From: Helicobacter mustelae | Lineage (GTDB): Bacteria > Campylobacterota > Campylobacteria > Campylobacterales > Helicobacteraceae | Assembly (NCBI RefSeq): GCF_900476215.1 | Contig: NZ_LS483446.1 | Coordinates: 1,240,001-1,304,000, forward strand | Length of the DNA: 64,000 bases | Reading direction: 5' to 3' | Shown here: piece after piece, positions 52,887-63,352 of the stretch | How the letters are laid out: each line of letters starts with the position of its first letter | How positions within the stretch are numbered: the first letter of the stretch is position 1 | Program-made: the position numbers and the translations under genes | The notes under the pieces: model-generated | Seen by the model: the letters and a program-made list of their open reading frames with translations, nothing else | What the model was told of the DNA's origin: nothing | Database searches by the model: none

Positions 52887-54575
52887 ATGGAAACAGAGAA
52901 AATATCAGGGGTTGGCATATTGCTCAAATGCCTCCAAGATCAGGGAGTGGAGTTAATATTTGGCTACCCAGGTGGTGCTGTATTGCCTCTATATGATGGC
53001 TTATATGATTGCAAGATCCCCAACATCCTCACCCGTCACGAACAAGGAGCAGTGCATGCTGCCCAAGGCTATGCAAAATCCACCGGGAAACCAGGAGTCG
53101 TCGTTGTTACCAGCGGTCCAGGCGCAACCAATGCCATCACAGGAATTGCAGATGCAATGAGTGACTCTGTCCCCATCATCATTTTCACGGGGCAGGTGGG
53201 CACTGCAGGCATCGGCAAAGATGCTTTTCAAGAAGCCGATGTGCTAGGCATGACACTGCCCATCACCAAACACAACTATCAAGTACGCGATGTTGCCATG
53301 CTAAAACGCGTTGTTGATGAGGCCTTTCACATCGCCACAACTGGGAGAATGGGGCCTGTGCTCATTGACTTACCCAAAAATATCACCTTGCAAGAACTAC
53401 CCCTCTCAAGACTAGAAAAATCTGGGAATGCCATAAATATGCCAAGCTATCAGCCCACGCTCACTCCCTCCCATCAACAAGTCCAAAAGCTCATGCAAAA
53501 GCTTGCATACTCTCATAAGCCTCTCTTGCTTGTAGGGGCTGGTGCAATTCCCGCGGGTGCAGAAATATTTTTATTTGCCAAGCGCTATGGGTTGCCTGTG
53601 GTTTCTACGCTTTTGGGACTTGGGGTGATTCCTAGTGATTATGAATACTTTTTGGGCATGGGTGGCATGCATGGGAGCTTTAGTGCCAACATGGCGTTGT
53701 GTGAATGCGACTTACTCATCAACATTGGAAGCAGGTTTGATGATCGCCTAGCTAGCTCGCCTAGTCATTTCGCTCCCCATGCCTGCATTGCGCATATTGA
53801 TATCGATCCTGCGGAAATTGGCAAGATCATCTCCACGGATATTCCCATCGTCGGGGATAGCAAAAATGCCATCAAGCAAATGCTAGAAGCAGAGATCCCC
53901 CCATCAGAGATTGAACAATGGCAAAAGCTCTGCCTTATGCGAAAGCAGCGCCATCCCTTTGGATACAAAGATAGCACAGAGGTCATCAAGCCTCAAAAGG
54001 TCATTGAGATTATTGGGAAAATCACCAAAAACCGCGCATATGTAGCCACGGATGTGGGACAGCACCAAATGTGGGTCGCGCAATTTTATCCCTTTAGCTT
54101 CCCGCGTCAATTGGTTACTAGCGGCGGGCTTGGCACGATGGGCTATGGGATCCCTGCGGGCATTGGCATAGCCTTTGCTCACAGGGATGCGGATGTGGTT
54201 GTATTTGTAGGAGATGGAGGATTCCAGATGACCAACCAGGAATTGGCCATTCTCAATGAAAATGAGCTCAATGTGAAATTTGTACTTTTTAACAATAAAG
54301 TACTTGGCATGGTGCATCAGTGGCAGGGGGAATTTCACAATAAGCGCTATTCTGCCTCAGAATTTAGCACGCAGCCAGATTTCATGCTCCTAGCAAAAGC
54401 CTATGGAATCGCTGGAGTGCGAATAGAAAATCCCCTCACGCTAGAAGAAGACCTTGCGCGTGCGTTTGCGCACAAGGGCTCCATTGTCATCGAGGTGCTC
54501 ATCCCCAGAGATGAGAGTGTGCTGCCCATGGTACCCTCTGGCATGCCAAATGACAAAATGATAGGGGTGCAATAA
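52887..54575 (+). CDS. ilvB: Acetolactate synthase large subunit
   Basis: A thiamine-diphosphate enzyme of 562 residues that joins pyruvate with pyruvate or 2-oxobutyrate. The catalytic glutamate is in LTRHEQGAVHAAQGYA, followed by GPGATNAITGIADA, FAD-site segments in the middle domain and the TPP motif GDGGFQMTNQELAILNENELN. Eight bases after ilvD; its stop overlaps the ilvH start. Confidence 0.97.
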   Translation: METEKISGVGILLKCLQDQGVELIFGYPGGAVLPLYDGLYDCKIPNILTRHEQGAVHAAQGYAKSTGKPGVVVVTSGPGATNAITGIADAMSDSVPIIIFTGQVGTAGIGKDAFQEADVLGMTLPITKHNYQVRDVAMLKRVVDEAFHIATTGRMGPVLIDLPKNITLQELPLSRLEKSGNAINMPSYQPTLTPSHQQVQKLMQKLAYSHKPLLLVGAGAIPAGAEIFLFAKRYGLPVVSTLLGLGVIPSDYEYFLGMGGMHGSFSANMALCECDLLINIGSRFDDRLASSPSHFAPHACIAHIDIDPAEIGKIISTDIPIVGDSKNAIKQMLEAEIPPSEIEQWQKLCLMRKQRHPFGYKDSTEVIKPQKVIEIIGKITKNRAYVATDVGQHQMWVAQFYPFSFPRQLVTSGGLGTMGYGIPAGIGIAFAHRDADVVVFVGDGGFQMTNQELAILNENELNVKFVLFNNKVLGMVHQWQGEFHNKRYSASEFSTQPDFMLLAKAYGIAGVRIENPLTLEEDLARAFAHKGSIVIEVLIPRDESVLPMVPSGMPNDKMIGVQ

Positions 54576-55048
54576 TGAAGCGCATAATTACTGCAATAGT
54601 TTATAATCACGCAGGGGTTTTGAATCGCATTATCAGCGTCTTGAATCGGCGCCAATTCAATATTGAGAGCATCACAGTGGGTGAGGCTGAAAAAGACATT
54701 TCGCACATGACCATTGTCATTCAAATCGAAAACCTTGCAGAGGCAGAGCAGGTCATCAAGCAAATTCACAAGCAAATCGAAGTGCTCAAGGCCTCTGACA
54801 TCACAGAAGAGCCCCACATCGAGCGCGAGCTGGCACTCATCAAAATCCATGCGCCCCCATCCATGCGCACAGAGATCCACTCGCTCATTTTGCCCTTTCG
54901 GGCAGATATCGTGGATGTGGGACAAAAGACCCTAACCATTCAGGTGGTAGGAACACAGGAGAAAATCCGTGCCTGCATCGAGATCCTGCGCCCCTATGGG
55001 ATCAAAAAGATCGCACGCACAGGGATTACAAGTCTAAAGAGAGGATAA
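54575..55048 (+). CDS. ilvH: Acetolactate synthase regulatory subunit
   Basis: The small subunit (157 residues) that gives acetolactate synthase its activity and valine feedback. It has an N-terminal ACT domain (VYNHAGVLNRIISVLNRRQFNIESITVG) and a second ACT-like C-terminal domain. It shares one base with ilvB, as expected for an equimolar partner. Confidence 0.96.
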   Translation: MKRIITAIVYNHAGVLNRIISVLNRRQFNIESITVGEAEKDISHMTIVIQIENLAEAEQVIKQIHKQIEVLKASDITEEPHIERELALIKIHAPPSMRTEIHSLILPFRADIVDVGQKTLTIQVVGTQEKIRACIEILRPYGIKKIARTGITSLKRG

Positions 55049-56068
<1,020 letters not shown>

Positions 56069-56076
56069 GAATCTTC

Positions 56077-57333
56077 ATGGAGCTTGTTAGCAAAGCACAA
56101 ATCCAAAAAGCCTATGAAGTCCTAGCTCCCATCATCACGCACACTCCCCTGCAATACGATCGCCATCTCTCAGAAAAATACCAGGCCACAATCCTGCTAA
56201 AACGTGAGGATTTGCAAAGGGTGCGATCTTTTAAATTGCGAGGGGCTTATTATGCGATTTCTCAAAAAAACCCAAAAGAGCTTCATAGGGGAGTGGTCTG
56301 TGCGAGCGCTGGCAATCACGCACAGGGGATTGCCTACACCTGTCATGAATTGGGCATTAAAGCAGTGATTTTCATGCCTAGCACCACTCCTGCTCAGAAG
56401 GTCGAGCAAGTGGCCTTTTTTGGTGGTAAAAATATAGAGATTCGATTGATAGGAGACACCTTTGATGCCTCAGCCAATCACGCCACTACCTATGCCCACA
56501 CCCATCAGATGCCCTTCATCAATCCCTTTGATGATCCTGACATCATCGCAGGACAAGGCAGCATAGGCATAGAGATCGAAGAGGATCTAAAAAATCTAGG
56601 CTTGCAAGCAGACATGATCCTCTGTGCCATTGGAGGGGGAGGGCTCATTAGCGGAGTGGCAAGCTATTTCAAAAACACCACTCCAAGCACCAAAATCATC
56701 GGTGTGGAGCCAACTGGCGCAAGCTCCATGGCACTAGCATTTGAACACAATGAACCAACAGCATTGCCCTATGTGGACAAATTCGTAGATGGTGCAGCTG
56801 TGCAAAAGGTGGGAATTTTGAATTTTCATCACGCAAAGGCTTATGTGGATTCTCTCATCCATGTTGATGAGGGATTGGTTTGTCAGAGCATCCTAGAGCT
56901 TTATAACAAACAAGCCATCATAGCAGAGCCAGCGGGCGCGCTTAGTGTTGCAGCGCTAGAGACCTTGGGCAAAGAGATTTGTGGCAAAGTGGTGGTGTGC
57001 ATTATTAGCGGAGGGAATAATGACATTCAAAGGATGGCAGAGATTGAGGAGCGCTCTTTAATCTATCAAGGATTAATGAATTATTTCCTCATCAATTTCC
57101 CCCAGCGCCCTGGCGCACTCAAGGAATTTGTCAATGAAGTGCTGGGTCCAAATGATGACATCACGCGCTTTGAATACACCAAAAAAGTCCATCGTGGCAC
57201 GGGCCCCGTGATGCTAGGCATACTCTCCAAACACAAGCAAGACACCATCGGGCTCTTAGAGCGCATCCAAAATTTTGACCCCAGCTACATCGCACTCAAA
57301 GATCATCAAAGTCTCTACACACTCCTTGTGTAG
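56077..57333 (+). CDS. ilvA: Threonine dehydratase with C-terminal ACT domain
   Basis: Deaminates threonine to 2-oxobutyrate, the entry to isoleucine. The 418-residue protein has the PLP lysine in SFKLRGAYYAI, SAGNHAQGIAY, the glycine loop GGGGLISG and a single C-terminal ACT domain (LINFPQRPGALKEFVNEVLG). The one-ACT layout is intermediate between catabolic TdcB and E. coli IlvA. Being last in the ilv operon supports the biosynthetic role. Confidence 0.93.
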   Translation: MELVSKAQIQKAYEVLAPIITHTPLQYDRHLSEKYQATILLKREDLQRVRSFKLRGAYYAISQKNPKELHRGVVCASAGNHAQGIAYTCHELGIKAVIFMPSTTPAQKVEQVAFFGGKNIEIRLIGDTFDASANHATTYAHTHQMPFINPFDDPDIIAGQGSIGIEIEEDLKNLGLQADMILCAIGGGGLISGVASYFKNTTPSTKIIGVEPTGASSMALAFEHNEPTALPYVDKFVDGAAVQKVGILNFHHAKAYVDSLIHVDEGLVCQSILELYNKQAIIAEPAGALSVAALETLGKEICGKVVVCIISGGNNDIQRMAEIEERSLIYQGLMNYFLINFPQRPGALKEFVNEVLGPNDDITRFEYTKKVHRGTGPVMLGILSKHKQDTIGLLERIQNFDPSYIALKDHQSLYTLLV

Positions 57334-57352
57334 ATCCTAGTCTCATCAAAGG

Positions 57353-57369
57353 GGGAATGTTTTTTGCTT
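57353..57369 (+). promoter_or_regulatory. Sigma-54 promoter of the flagellar rod gene
   Basis: GGGAATGTTTTTTGCTT has GG at 57354-57355 and GC at 57366-57367 with exactly ten bases between, and a TTGCTT -12 element. The predicted transcript start is about 57379, 21 bases before the ATG, ahead of the AAGGAG ribosome site at 57388-57393. Confidence 0.7.
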
Positions 57370-57399
57370 GGATTTTTGCGTTCTTTCAAGGAGCGCGGA

Positions 57400-58233
57400 A
57401 TGCAAAATGGTTATTATAATGCTGTAGGTGGCATGGTGACACAATTCAATCGCTTGGATGCGATTTCTAATAATCTGGCCAATCTCAACACCAATGCCTT
57501 TAAGCGCGATGATGTTGTGATTGGGGATTATTTACGATTGTATGAGACTTACCAACAGGAATTACCCCTAAAAAACAACACAAAAGAAGCCGCAAAATTT
57601 ATTAATCGTGCACTCGATCGTGTGCCCATTATCTCAGACTCTTATAGCGATCAGAGTCTTGGGGCAATGATGCAGACAGATAATCCCCTAGACTTTGCCC
57701 TCAGCAAAGAAAATCTCTACTTTGCCATCCAAACTCCTCAAGGGGTGCGATACACCAGGGACGGAAGCTTTGTTGTAGGGGAGGATGGCATGCTCTCTAC
57801 CAAAGAGGGATATCATGTCCTAAGCCGCACGGGATTGGAGAATGAAGAAGGGATAGCCATCAATGTGCAATCCCAAATCGAAGCAGACAAGAATGGAAAT
57901 ATCTATTTTCGCGTGAGCGACAATGAGGCAGTGGGAGAAGCAGAACAAAACAATGCCATAGCAGTCGTGAGTTTTGTAAATCCCCGCCTACTCAAAAAAG
58001 AGGGCAAGAATCTCTACTCCTATCCCGAAGACAAAAAAAGCGATCGCCAAAATCTCGCAACTACAGAATCTGTGCGGCAGAGCTTTTTAGAAAAAAGCAA
58101 TGTCAATGCCGTGATTGAGATGACCAATCTCATTGAAACCAACCGCCTAGTAGATATGTACTCCAAAGTACTCAAAACTCACATGGATGATCTTAATACC
58201 GAAGCCATCAGCAAGCTTGCCACAAGAGCATAA
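57400..58233 (+). CDS. Flagellar basal-body rod protein, FlgF/FlgG family
   Basis: A 277-residue axial flagellar protein. It has the N-terminal rod motif MQNGYYNAVGGMVTQFNRLDAISNNLANLNTNAFKR type, the central FlgG-like region (LYFAIQTPQGVRYTRDGSFVVGEDGMLST) and the C-terminal coiled coil SNVNAVIEMTNLIETNRLVDMYSKVLKTHMDDLN. It resembles the second FlgG-like protein of H. pylori, often called FlgF or FlgG1. The ATG at 57400 is set by AAGGAG six bases before it; a TTG 36 bases upstream overlaps the promoter. Confidence 0.9.
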   Translation: MQNGYYNAVGGMVTQFNRLDAISNNLANLNTNAFKRDDVVIGDYLRLYETYQQELPLKNNTKEAAKFINRALDRVPIISDSYSDQSLGAMMQTDNPLDFALSKENLYFAIQTPQGVRYTRDGSFVVGEDGMLSTKEGYHVLSRTGLENEEGIAINVQSQIEADKNGNIYFRVSDNEAVGEAEQNNAIAVVSFVNPRLLKKEGKNLYSYPEDKKSDRQNLATTESVRQSFLEKSNVNAVIEMTNLIETNRLVDMYSKVLKTHMDDLNTEAISKLATRA

Positions 58234-59132
58234 TGCAAATCCCAAAACTCCTGGCAATTCTTGGGCCCACTGGTTGTGGCAAAAGTGACCTGGCCATAGA
58301 ATTGGCACTGCGGCTGGATGCAGAGATTTTTTCTCTGGATTCTTTAAGCATTTATAAACACATCAACATTCTCTCAGCCAAACCCTCCCAGGTAGAACTT
58401 ACAAAAGTGCATCATTATGGGATTGATATTCTAGAAATCTCCCAAGAAAACAATGCCATGCTCTTCAAAAAACTGCTTTTAGAAGCAATCAAAACCACAA
58501 AAAAGAAAATTTTAATCCTTGTAGGAGGCAGCAGCTTTTATCTCAAGGCCATTTGTGAGGGGTTAAGCATCCTGCCAAATATTACCAAAGAGATCCGCGA
58601 GCAAGTCTCTAGCATCCCCACTCCCTATGCCTTCTTGCAAAGTATCGACCCCATCTATGCTGCGCGCCTCAAACCCAAAGATCCTTATCGCATCACCAAA
58701 GCCCTAGAAATTTATTTTTCTTCAAAAATGATTCCTAGCGCATATTTTCAAGCACATCCCCCCCTGCCCTTTCCCTATAAGATAGAGCATTTTTGCATTG
58801 CCATCAAGCGAGAATTTTTGCGAGAAAAAATCACTCTGCGCACCCAAAAAATGCTAGATCTTGGCGGCATAGAAGAAATAGAAACTCTGCTTAGACTCTA
58901 CCCCAAAAGCTCACAACCCTTTAGGGCGATCGGCCCAAAAGAGTGCATCGCCTATCTCAACAAAGAAATTAACAAAGAAGAATTAAAAACCCTCATCACC
59001 ACCCACACCATGCAACTTGCCAAACGTCAACAGACCTTTAACCGCACCCAATTTTCCTCCATGACTTTTTTAGAAAAACCCCTGCTTTTTGATAAAATCC
59101 TAAAGCACTATGAAAACTCCAATCAAAGGTAA
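58233..59132 (+). CDS. miaA: tRNA dimethylallyltransferase
   Basis: MiaA attaches dimethylallyl to A37 of tRNAs reading UNN codons. The 299-residue protein has the P-loop ILGPTGCGKSDLAIELA (9-25), the SLDSLSIYKH segment, VGGSSFYLKAI and RAIGPKECIAYL. It shares one base with the flagellar rod gene, so it is likely read from the same transcript. Confidence 0.95.
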   Translation: MQIPKLLAILGPTGCGKSDLAIELALRLDAEIFSLDSLSIYKHINILSAKPSQVELTKVHHYGIDILEISQENNAMLFKKLLLEAIKTTKKKILILVGGSSFYLKAICEGLSILPNITKEIREQVSSIPTPYAFLQSIDPIYAARLKPKDPYRITKALEIYFSSKMIPSAYFQAHPPLPFPYKIEHFCIAIKREFLREKITLRTQKMLDLGGIEEIETLLRLYPKSSQPFRAIGPKECIAYLNKEINKEELKTLITTHTMQLAKRQQTFNRTQFSSMTFLEKPLLFDKILKHYENSNQR

Positions 59133-59135
59133 AAT

Positions 59136-60668
59136 ATGTATGCATTATTAAGCGTCAGCGATAAGGAAGGAATTGTAGAATTTGCAAAAGGGCTCATTGA
59201 CCTAAATTATCAAATCCTTAGCACAGGTGGCACGCTAAAACTGCTCCAAAGCCATGGGGTTGAGGTCTTGGATGTAGCAGAATACACACAAAGTGAAGAA
59301 ATGTTTGAGGGACGCGTGAAAACCCTGCATCCCAAAATCCATGGGGGCATCCTTTATCGAAGGGATAAAAGCGAGGATGTCGCCACTGCCAAGCAAAAAA
59401 ACATCGCCCCTATTGATTTGGTTTGCGTCAATCTCTATCCCTTCAAAGCCACCACGCAAAGAACGCAAGATTTTGATGAAATCATAGAAAACATCGATAT
59501 TGGTGGCCCCTCCATGCTGCGATCTGCTGCCAAAAACTACAAAAGCGTATTGGTAATCACAGACAAAAATGACTATGCAGAGATCTTGCAAAAATTACAA
59601 AGCAAGCAAAATACTCTAGAGTTGCGCACAAAAATGATGATCAAGGCCTTTGAGCATACTGCAGAATATGATAGCACCATCGCCAATTATATGAACAAGC
59701 GCTTGGAACAAGGCTTTGGGAATAGGATTTTTATCAGTGCAAAAAAGCTTTTCCAAACAAGATATGGGGAAAATCCTCATCAAAAAGGAGCATTTTATGA
59801 ATTTGAGAATCATTTCAAAGAACATTTTAAAATCCTCAAAGGTGAGCCAAGCTTTAATAATATGACAGACATCAATGCAGCAATCAAGCTTGCCACAAGC
59901 TTTCAAGAACGTAAGGCAGTAAGCATCATCAAGCATGGAAATCCCTGTGGCTTTGCCATCAAAGAGAGCCTATTAGAAAGTTATAAACATGCACTATTAT
60001 GCGATAGTTTGAGTGCCTATGGGGGTGTGGTGGCCATAAATGGCAAAGTAGATCTCACCCTCGCTCAAGAAATTTCTAAAACTTTTATTGAGGTGCTAGT
60101 GAGTGCAGATATCACTCAAGATGCCCTAGAGGTATTTGCGGCAAAAAAACGCATGAAAATTTTTACATATGGAGGGGAATTTTTACACAGACATAGCGAT
60201 GCTTATGATTTTAAGCATATTGAGGGGGGATTGGTATATCAAGAAAATGATCAAGTATTGGCCACAGAAATCAAAAATGCCAAACAAATGGGCAAGGTGG
60301 GTGCAGACAAAAACAAAATACAAGACCTAGAGATTGCCTATATCATCGCAGCCATCACCAAATCTAATTGTGTAGCCTATGTGAAAGATAGCACCTTAGT
60401 AGCAATTGGAATGGGGATGACAAGCCGTGTGGATGCCTCACGTGCAGCCATTGTCAAGGCAGAAGAGATGGGCTTGAGCTTAGAGGGATCCGTGCTAGCC
60501 TCTGAAGCATTTTTTCCCTTCAAAGACAGTATAGAAATGGCTGCAAGCAAGGGTGTAGTAGCCATCATAGAGCCAGGAGGAAGCATTAGGGATGATGAGG
60601 TCATCGCCTGTGCAGATGCTCATAATATCGCTTTGTATTTCACGGGTGTGCGCCATTTTTATCACTGA
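59136..60668 (+). CDS. purH: Bifunctional AICAR transformylase/IMP cyclohydrolase
   Basis: PurH performs the last two steps of de novo IMP synthesis. The 510-residue protein has the N-terminal IMP cyclohydrolase ([41 protein letters not shown]) and the C-terminal transformylase with the KHGNPCG catalytic site and the final [20 protein letters not shown]. Three bases after miaA. H. pylori is known to lack de novo purine synthesis, so this separates the organism from it. Confidence 0.96.
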   Translation: MYALLSVSDKEGIVEFAKGLIDLNYQILSTGGTLKLLQSHGVEVLDVAEYTQSEEMFEGRVKTLHPKIHGGILYRRDKSEDVATAKQKNIAPIDLVCVNLYPFKATTQRTQDFDEIIENIDIGGPSMLRSAAKNYKSVLVITDKNDYAEILQKLQSKQNTLELRTKMMIKAFEHTAEYDSTIANYMNKRLEQGFGNRIFISAKKLFQTRYGENPHQKGAFYEFENHFKEHFKILKGEPSFNNMTDINAAIKLATSFQERKAVSIIKHGNPCGFAIKESLLESYKHALLCDSLSAYGGVVAINGKVDLTLAQEISKTFIEVLVSADITQDALEVFAAKKRMKIFTYGGEFLHRHSDAYDFKHIEGGLVYQENDQVLATEIKNAKQMGKVGADKNKIQDLEIAYIIAAITKSNCVAYVKDSTLVAIGMGMTSRVDASRAAIVKAEEMGLSLEGSVLASEAFFPFKDSIEMAASKGVVAIIEPGGSIRDDEVIACADAHNIALYFTGVRHFYH

Positions 60669-60686
60669 TTTGAGTATCACAAAAGC

Positions 60687-62573
60687 CTAATCAAAGCCTT
60701 TTGCTTTCCTATCAAAGAGATCCTCCAAAGCCTCTTTTGAGAGATCTTGTAAGATCTCTTTGGCAAATTCTTGAAATCCCAGCCATTGCTCTACCCTAGC
60801 AGCATTCCCATGAGGCACAAATATATCCTTGATTTCAAAGCTCTTTAGCTCTGTATTTAACCCATTTGCGTTCATGAATTCCAGCAAAGCACTGCCCACG
60901 CCACCAAGCAAATAGCTATCACTAAAAACATAGATTTTTTGATAATGAGAGAAAATCTCCTTCAATTTCAAATCCAGAGGTTTCACAAAGCGCAGATCCA
61001 ATAGCCCCGCATTCAAACCAGATTCTCTCAATTCCCTTGCAACCCTCCAAGCCCTCCCCACTCCATTGCCATAACCTACAAGCAAAATCCCCTCTCCCTC
61101 ATGCAAGACCTCACTCTGCCCCAGCACAAAAGGCATAGGAGCAAATTCCCCCTCCTCTAGCGCAAAACTTCCACGAGGAAAACGAAAGGCACATGGCGAA
61201 GCATCAAAATCCCTAGCAAATGCAACCGCATGAGACAAAGTCCCATGATCCCTAGGGGCAAACAATACCATGTTGGGAATTGTTCGCAAATAAGCAATAT
61301 CCAATAGCCCTTGATGCGTCTCTCCATCTTCTCCCACAATCCCCGCGCGATCAATGGCAAATTTTACAGGCAATCCCATGATGCTTACATCATGAACAAT
61401 CTGATCATAGGCGCGCTGCAGAAATGTCGAATAAATTGCCACAAAAGGCTTGAAACCCTCTTTTGCCATGGCAGCCATGGAGGTCACTGCATGTTGCTCT
61501 GCGATGGCCACATCCCAGAAGCGCTGTGGAAAATTTTCCATCAATAGCTCCATGCCTGTGCCACTGGGCATCGCGGCAGTTACCCCTACAATCTTTTCGT
61601 CATTTCTGGCAAGCTCTAATAATGCATTTGCAAACACCTGCGTGGGAGTCTGTTTCTTTGATTTTTTGAGACTCTCTCCTGTTTTGACATCAAAGGGCCC
61701 CACTCCATGCCATTTTTCAAAATGCCCCTCAGCGATCTGATATCCCTTGCCCTTGATGGTCTGGGCATGAATAATCACAGGGACTCGCATCTCTGCTGCC
61801 ATCTTGAGTGTCTGGATAATAAGCTCTAAATCATGCCCATCAATGGGGCCGATGTAGTGAATCCCCATCTCTTCAAACAAAATTCCAGGGGTAATAAGCT
61901 TGAAAGATTCTTCAAAACGCCTGGCAAGATATGTCGCACTCTCAGGCATCTTGCCCAAAATCTTTTTAAGCTTGGCTTTGAATCCTTGATAAAAAGGGCT
62001 GCTCATAATACTAGAGAGATAACGACTGATTGCGCCAATAGGCTTTGCGATACTCATTTCATTATCATTCAAAATAATAATCATGGGATATTTGCGATCC
62101 CCTAGTTCATTAAGCGCTTCATAAACAAGCCCTGCACTCATGCTACCATCACCAATGAGTGCTAATGGCATGCCTTTTTGGCCAGAAAGCGCAAAAGCCT
62201 TTGCCACCCCTACTCCCAGAGAAATGGAAGTAGAGCTATGTCCTGCAATAAAATAATCATCTAAAGATTCTTGGGGATTGATAAATCCACTGATTCCCTG
62301 AAATTGACGCAGTGTAGAAAAGCTCTCCCAACGGCCTGTGAGAAGTTTGTGTGCATATGCTTGATGGCTTACATCATAGATGAAGGGATTTTTTCTGCAA
62401 TCAAAAATATGATGCATCGCCACAATCAACTCCACCGCCCCCAGGGTCGAGCTTAGATGGCCACCATTATGACTCACCACCTCCAAGATTCTCGTGCGGA
62501 TCTGCGCGCACACCTCCTGCAATTGTACAACATCCATTTCTTTGAGCGCAGGCAGAGGCGGGGGGAAATTCAT
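60687..62573 (-). CDS. dxs: 1-deoxy-D-xylulose-5-phosphate synthase
   Basis: DXS makes DXP from pyruvate and glyceraldehyde phosphate, the first step of the MEP isoprenoid route. The 628-residue protein has GHLSSTLGAVELIVAMHHIF, the TPP motif GDGSMSAGLVYEALNELG, the catalytic DRAGIVGEDGETHQG and a C-terminal transketolase domain. It overlaps the fliH stop (ATGA), the same fliH-dxs fusion of pathways by operon as in H. pylori. Confidence 0.96.
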   Translation of the reverse strand: MNFPPPLPALKEMDVVQLQEVCAQIRTRILEVVSHNGGHLSSTLGAVELIVAMHHIFDCRKNPFIYDVSHQAYAHKLLTGRWESFSTLRQFQGISGFINPQESLDDYFIAGHSSTSISLGVGVAKAFALSGQKGMPLALIGDGSMSAGLVYEALNELGDRKYPMIIILNDNEMSIAKPIGAISRYLSSIMSSPFYQGFKAKLKKILGKMPESATYLARRFEESFKLITPGILFEEMGIHYIGPIDGHDLELIIQTLKMAAEMRVPVIIHAQTIKGKGYQIAEGHFEKWHGVGPFDVKTGESLKKSKKQTPTQVFANALLELARNDEKIVGVTAAMPSGTGMELLMENFPQRFWDVAIAEQHAVTSMAAMAKEGFKPFVAIYSTFLQRAYDQIVHDVSIMGLPVKFAIDRAGIVGEDGETHQGLLDIAYLRTIPNMVLFAPRDHGTLSHAVAFARDFDASPCAFRFPRGSFALEEGEFAPMPFVLGQSEVLHEGEGILLVGYGNGVGRAWRVARELRESGLNAGLLDLRFVKPLDLKLKEIFSHYQKIYVFSDSYLLGGVGSALLEFMNANGLNTELKSFEIKDIFVPHGNAARVEQWLGFQEFAKEILQDLSKEALEDLFDRKAKGFD

Positions 62574-63352
62574 GATTCTGGATTGTCTAATACATTTTGC
62601 TTTAATACTCGAAAGCGTGTCATCACATTGCCATCGATATTCCCAGCCTTAGAAGAGATTACCACTCCTCCTTTTGCGATGTTGTCATCTGCTTGTAGCT
62701 GGATATTTTTGAGATCCAGATTCTCCCGCAAATAGGGATAATCCAGCGTATTTACGCGCAACTCTACTTGCGTGATATCCTTCATACTTTCCATGAGATT
62801 ATGGCAAAGGGAGAGGGCGATTTTTTGGTGATTTTCCTCAATTTCCTTGACAATCACCTCGCGCGCGATGTCTAGAGCAATCTGTGCTAAATCCTTCTCA
62901 AGCTCTTGAACCTTATTCTCAGAAAGCTTTAGAGATTTTTCCAGCGTGACCACAGCGTTGATGAGGGATTGACGCTCTTTTTGCACAGATTCTAGCATCT
63001 CTTGCCTAGCCTTCTCCTCTCCTTCTCGCAACCCCTCTTTGTATCCATCATTACGAGAAATTGCCACACGCTCCTCTAGATCGCTTTGCTGTTTTTCTAC
63101 CTGCAACTGCATTTTGGCAAGCGAGGAGGCAAGCTCATCGGTTTTTTGGAGCAAGCGCTCAATAAGCTCTTTTTCAAAGCTATTTGCAGGCGTGCTTTGC
63201 ATCTGCTGTGCCGGAGCAGCAGGGGAAGGAGTGATGTCATCTGTAGGCATTTCTTTGCCAATGGTTTTGAATTGGTATTTCTGGATATTGTGATTTTCCA
63301 TTTTGGATTGATAAATTAGGTCTTGCTGACTGGAATCATTCGACAATATCAT
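62570..63352 (-). CDS. fliH: Flagellar export ATPase regulator FliH
   Basis: FliH holds the export ATPase FliI at the base of the flagellar export gate. About 260 residues: variable N-terminus, long coiled coil (about 65-145), and a C-terminal domain (IALDIAREVIVKEIEENHQKIALSL, VELRVNTLDYPYL). The ATG at 63352 is preferred over the one at 63358 because AGGAG (63363-63359) would touch the latter. It overlaps the fliG stop. Confidence 0.93.
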   Translation of the reverse strand: MILSNDSSQQDLIYQSKMENHNIQKYQFKTIGKEMPTDDITPSPAAPAQQMQSTPANSFEKELIERLLQKTDELASSLAKMQLQVEKQQSDLEERVAISRNDGYKEGLREGEEKARQEMLESVQKERQSLINAVVTLEKSLKLSENKVQELEKDLAQIALDIAREVIVKEIEENHQKIALSLCHNLMESMKDITQVELRVNTLDYPYLRENLDLKNIQLQADDNIAKGGVVISSKAGNIDGNVMTRFRVLKQNVLDNPES

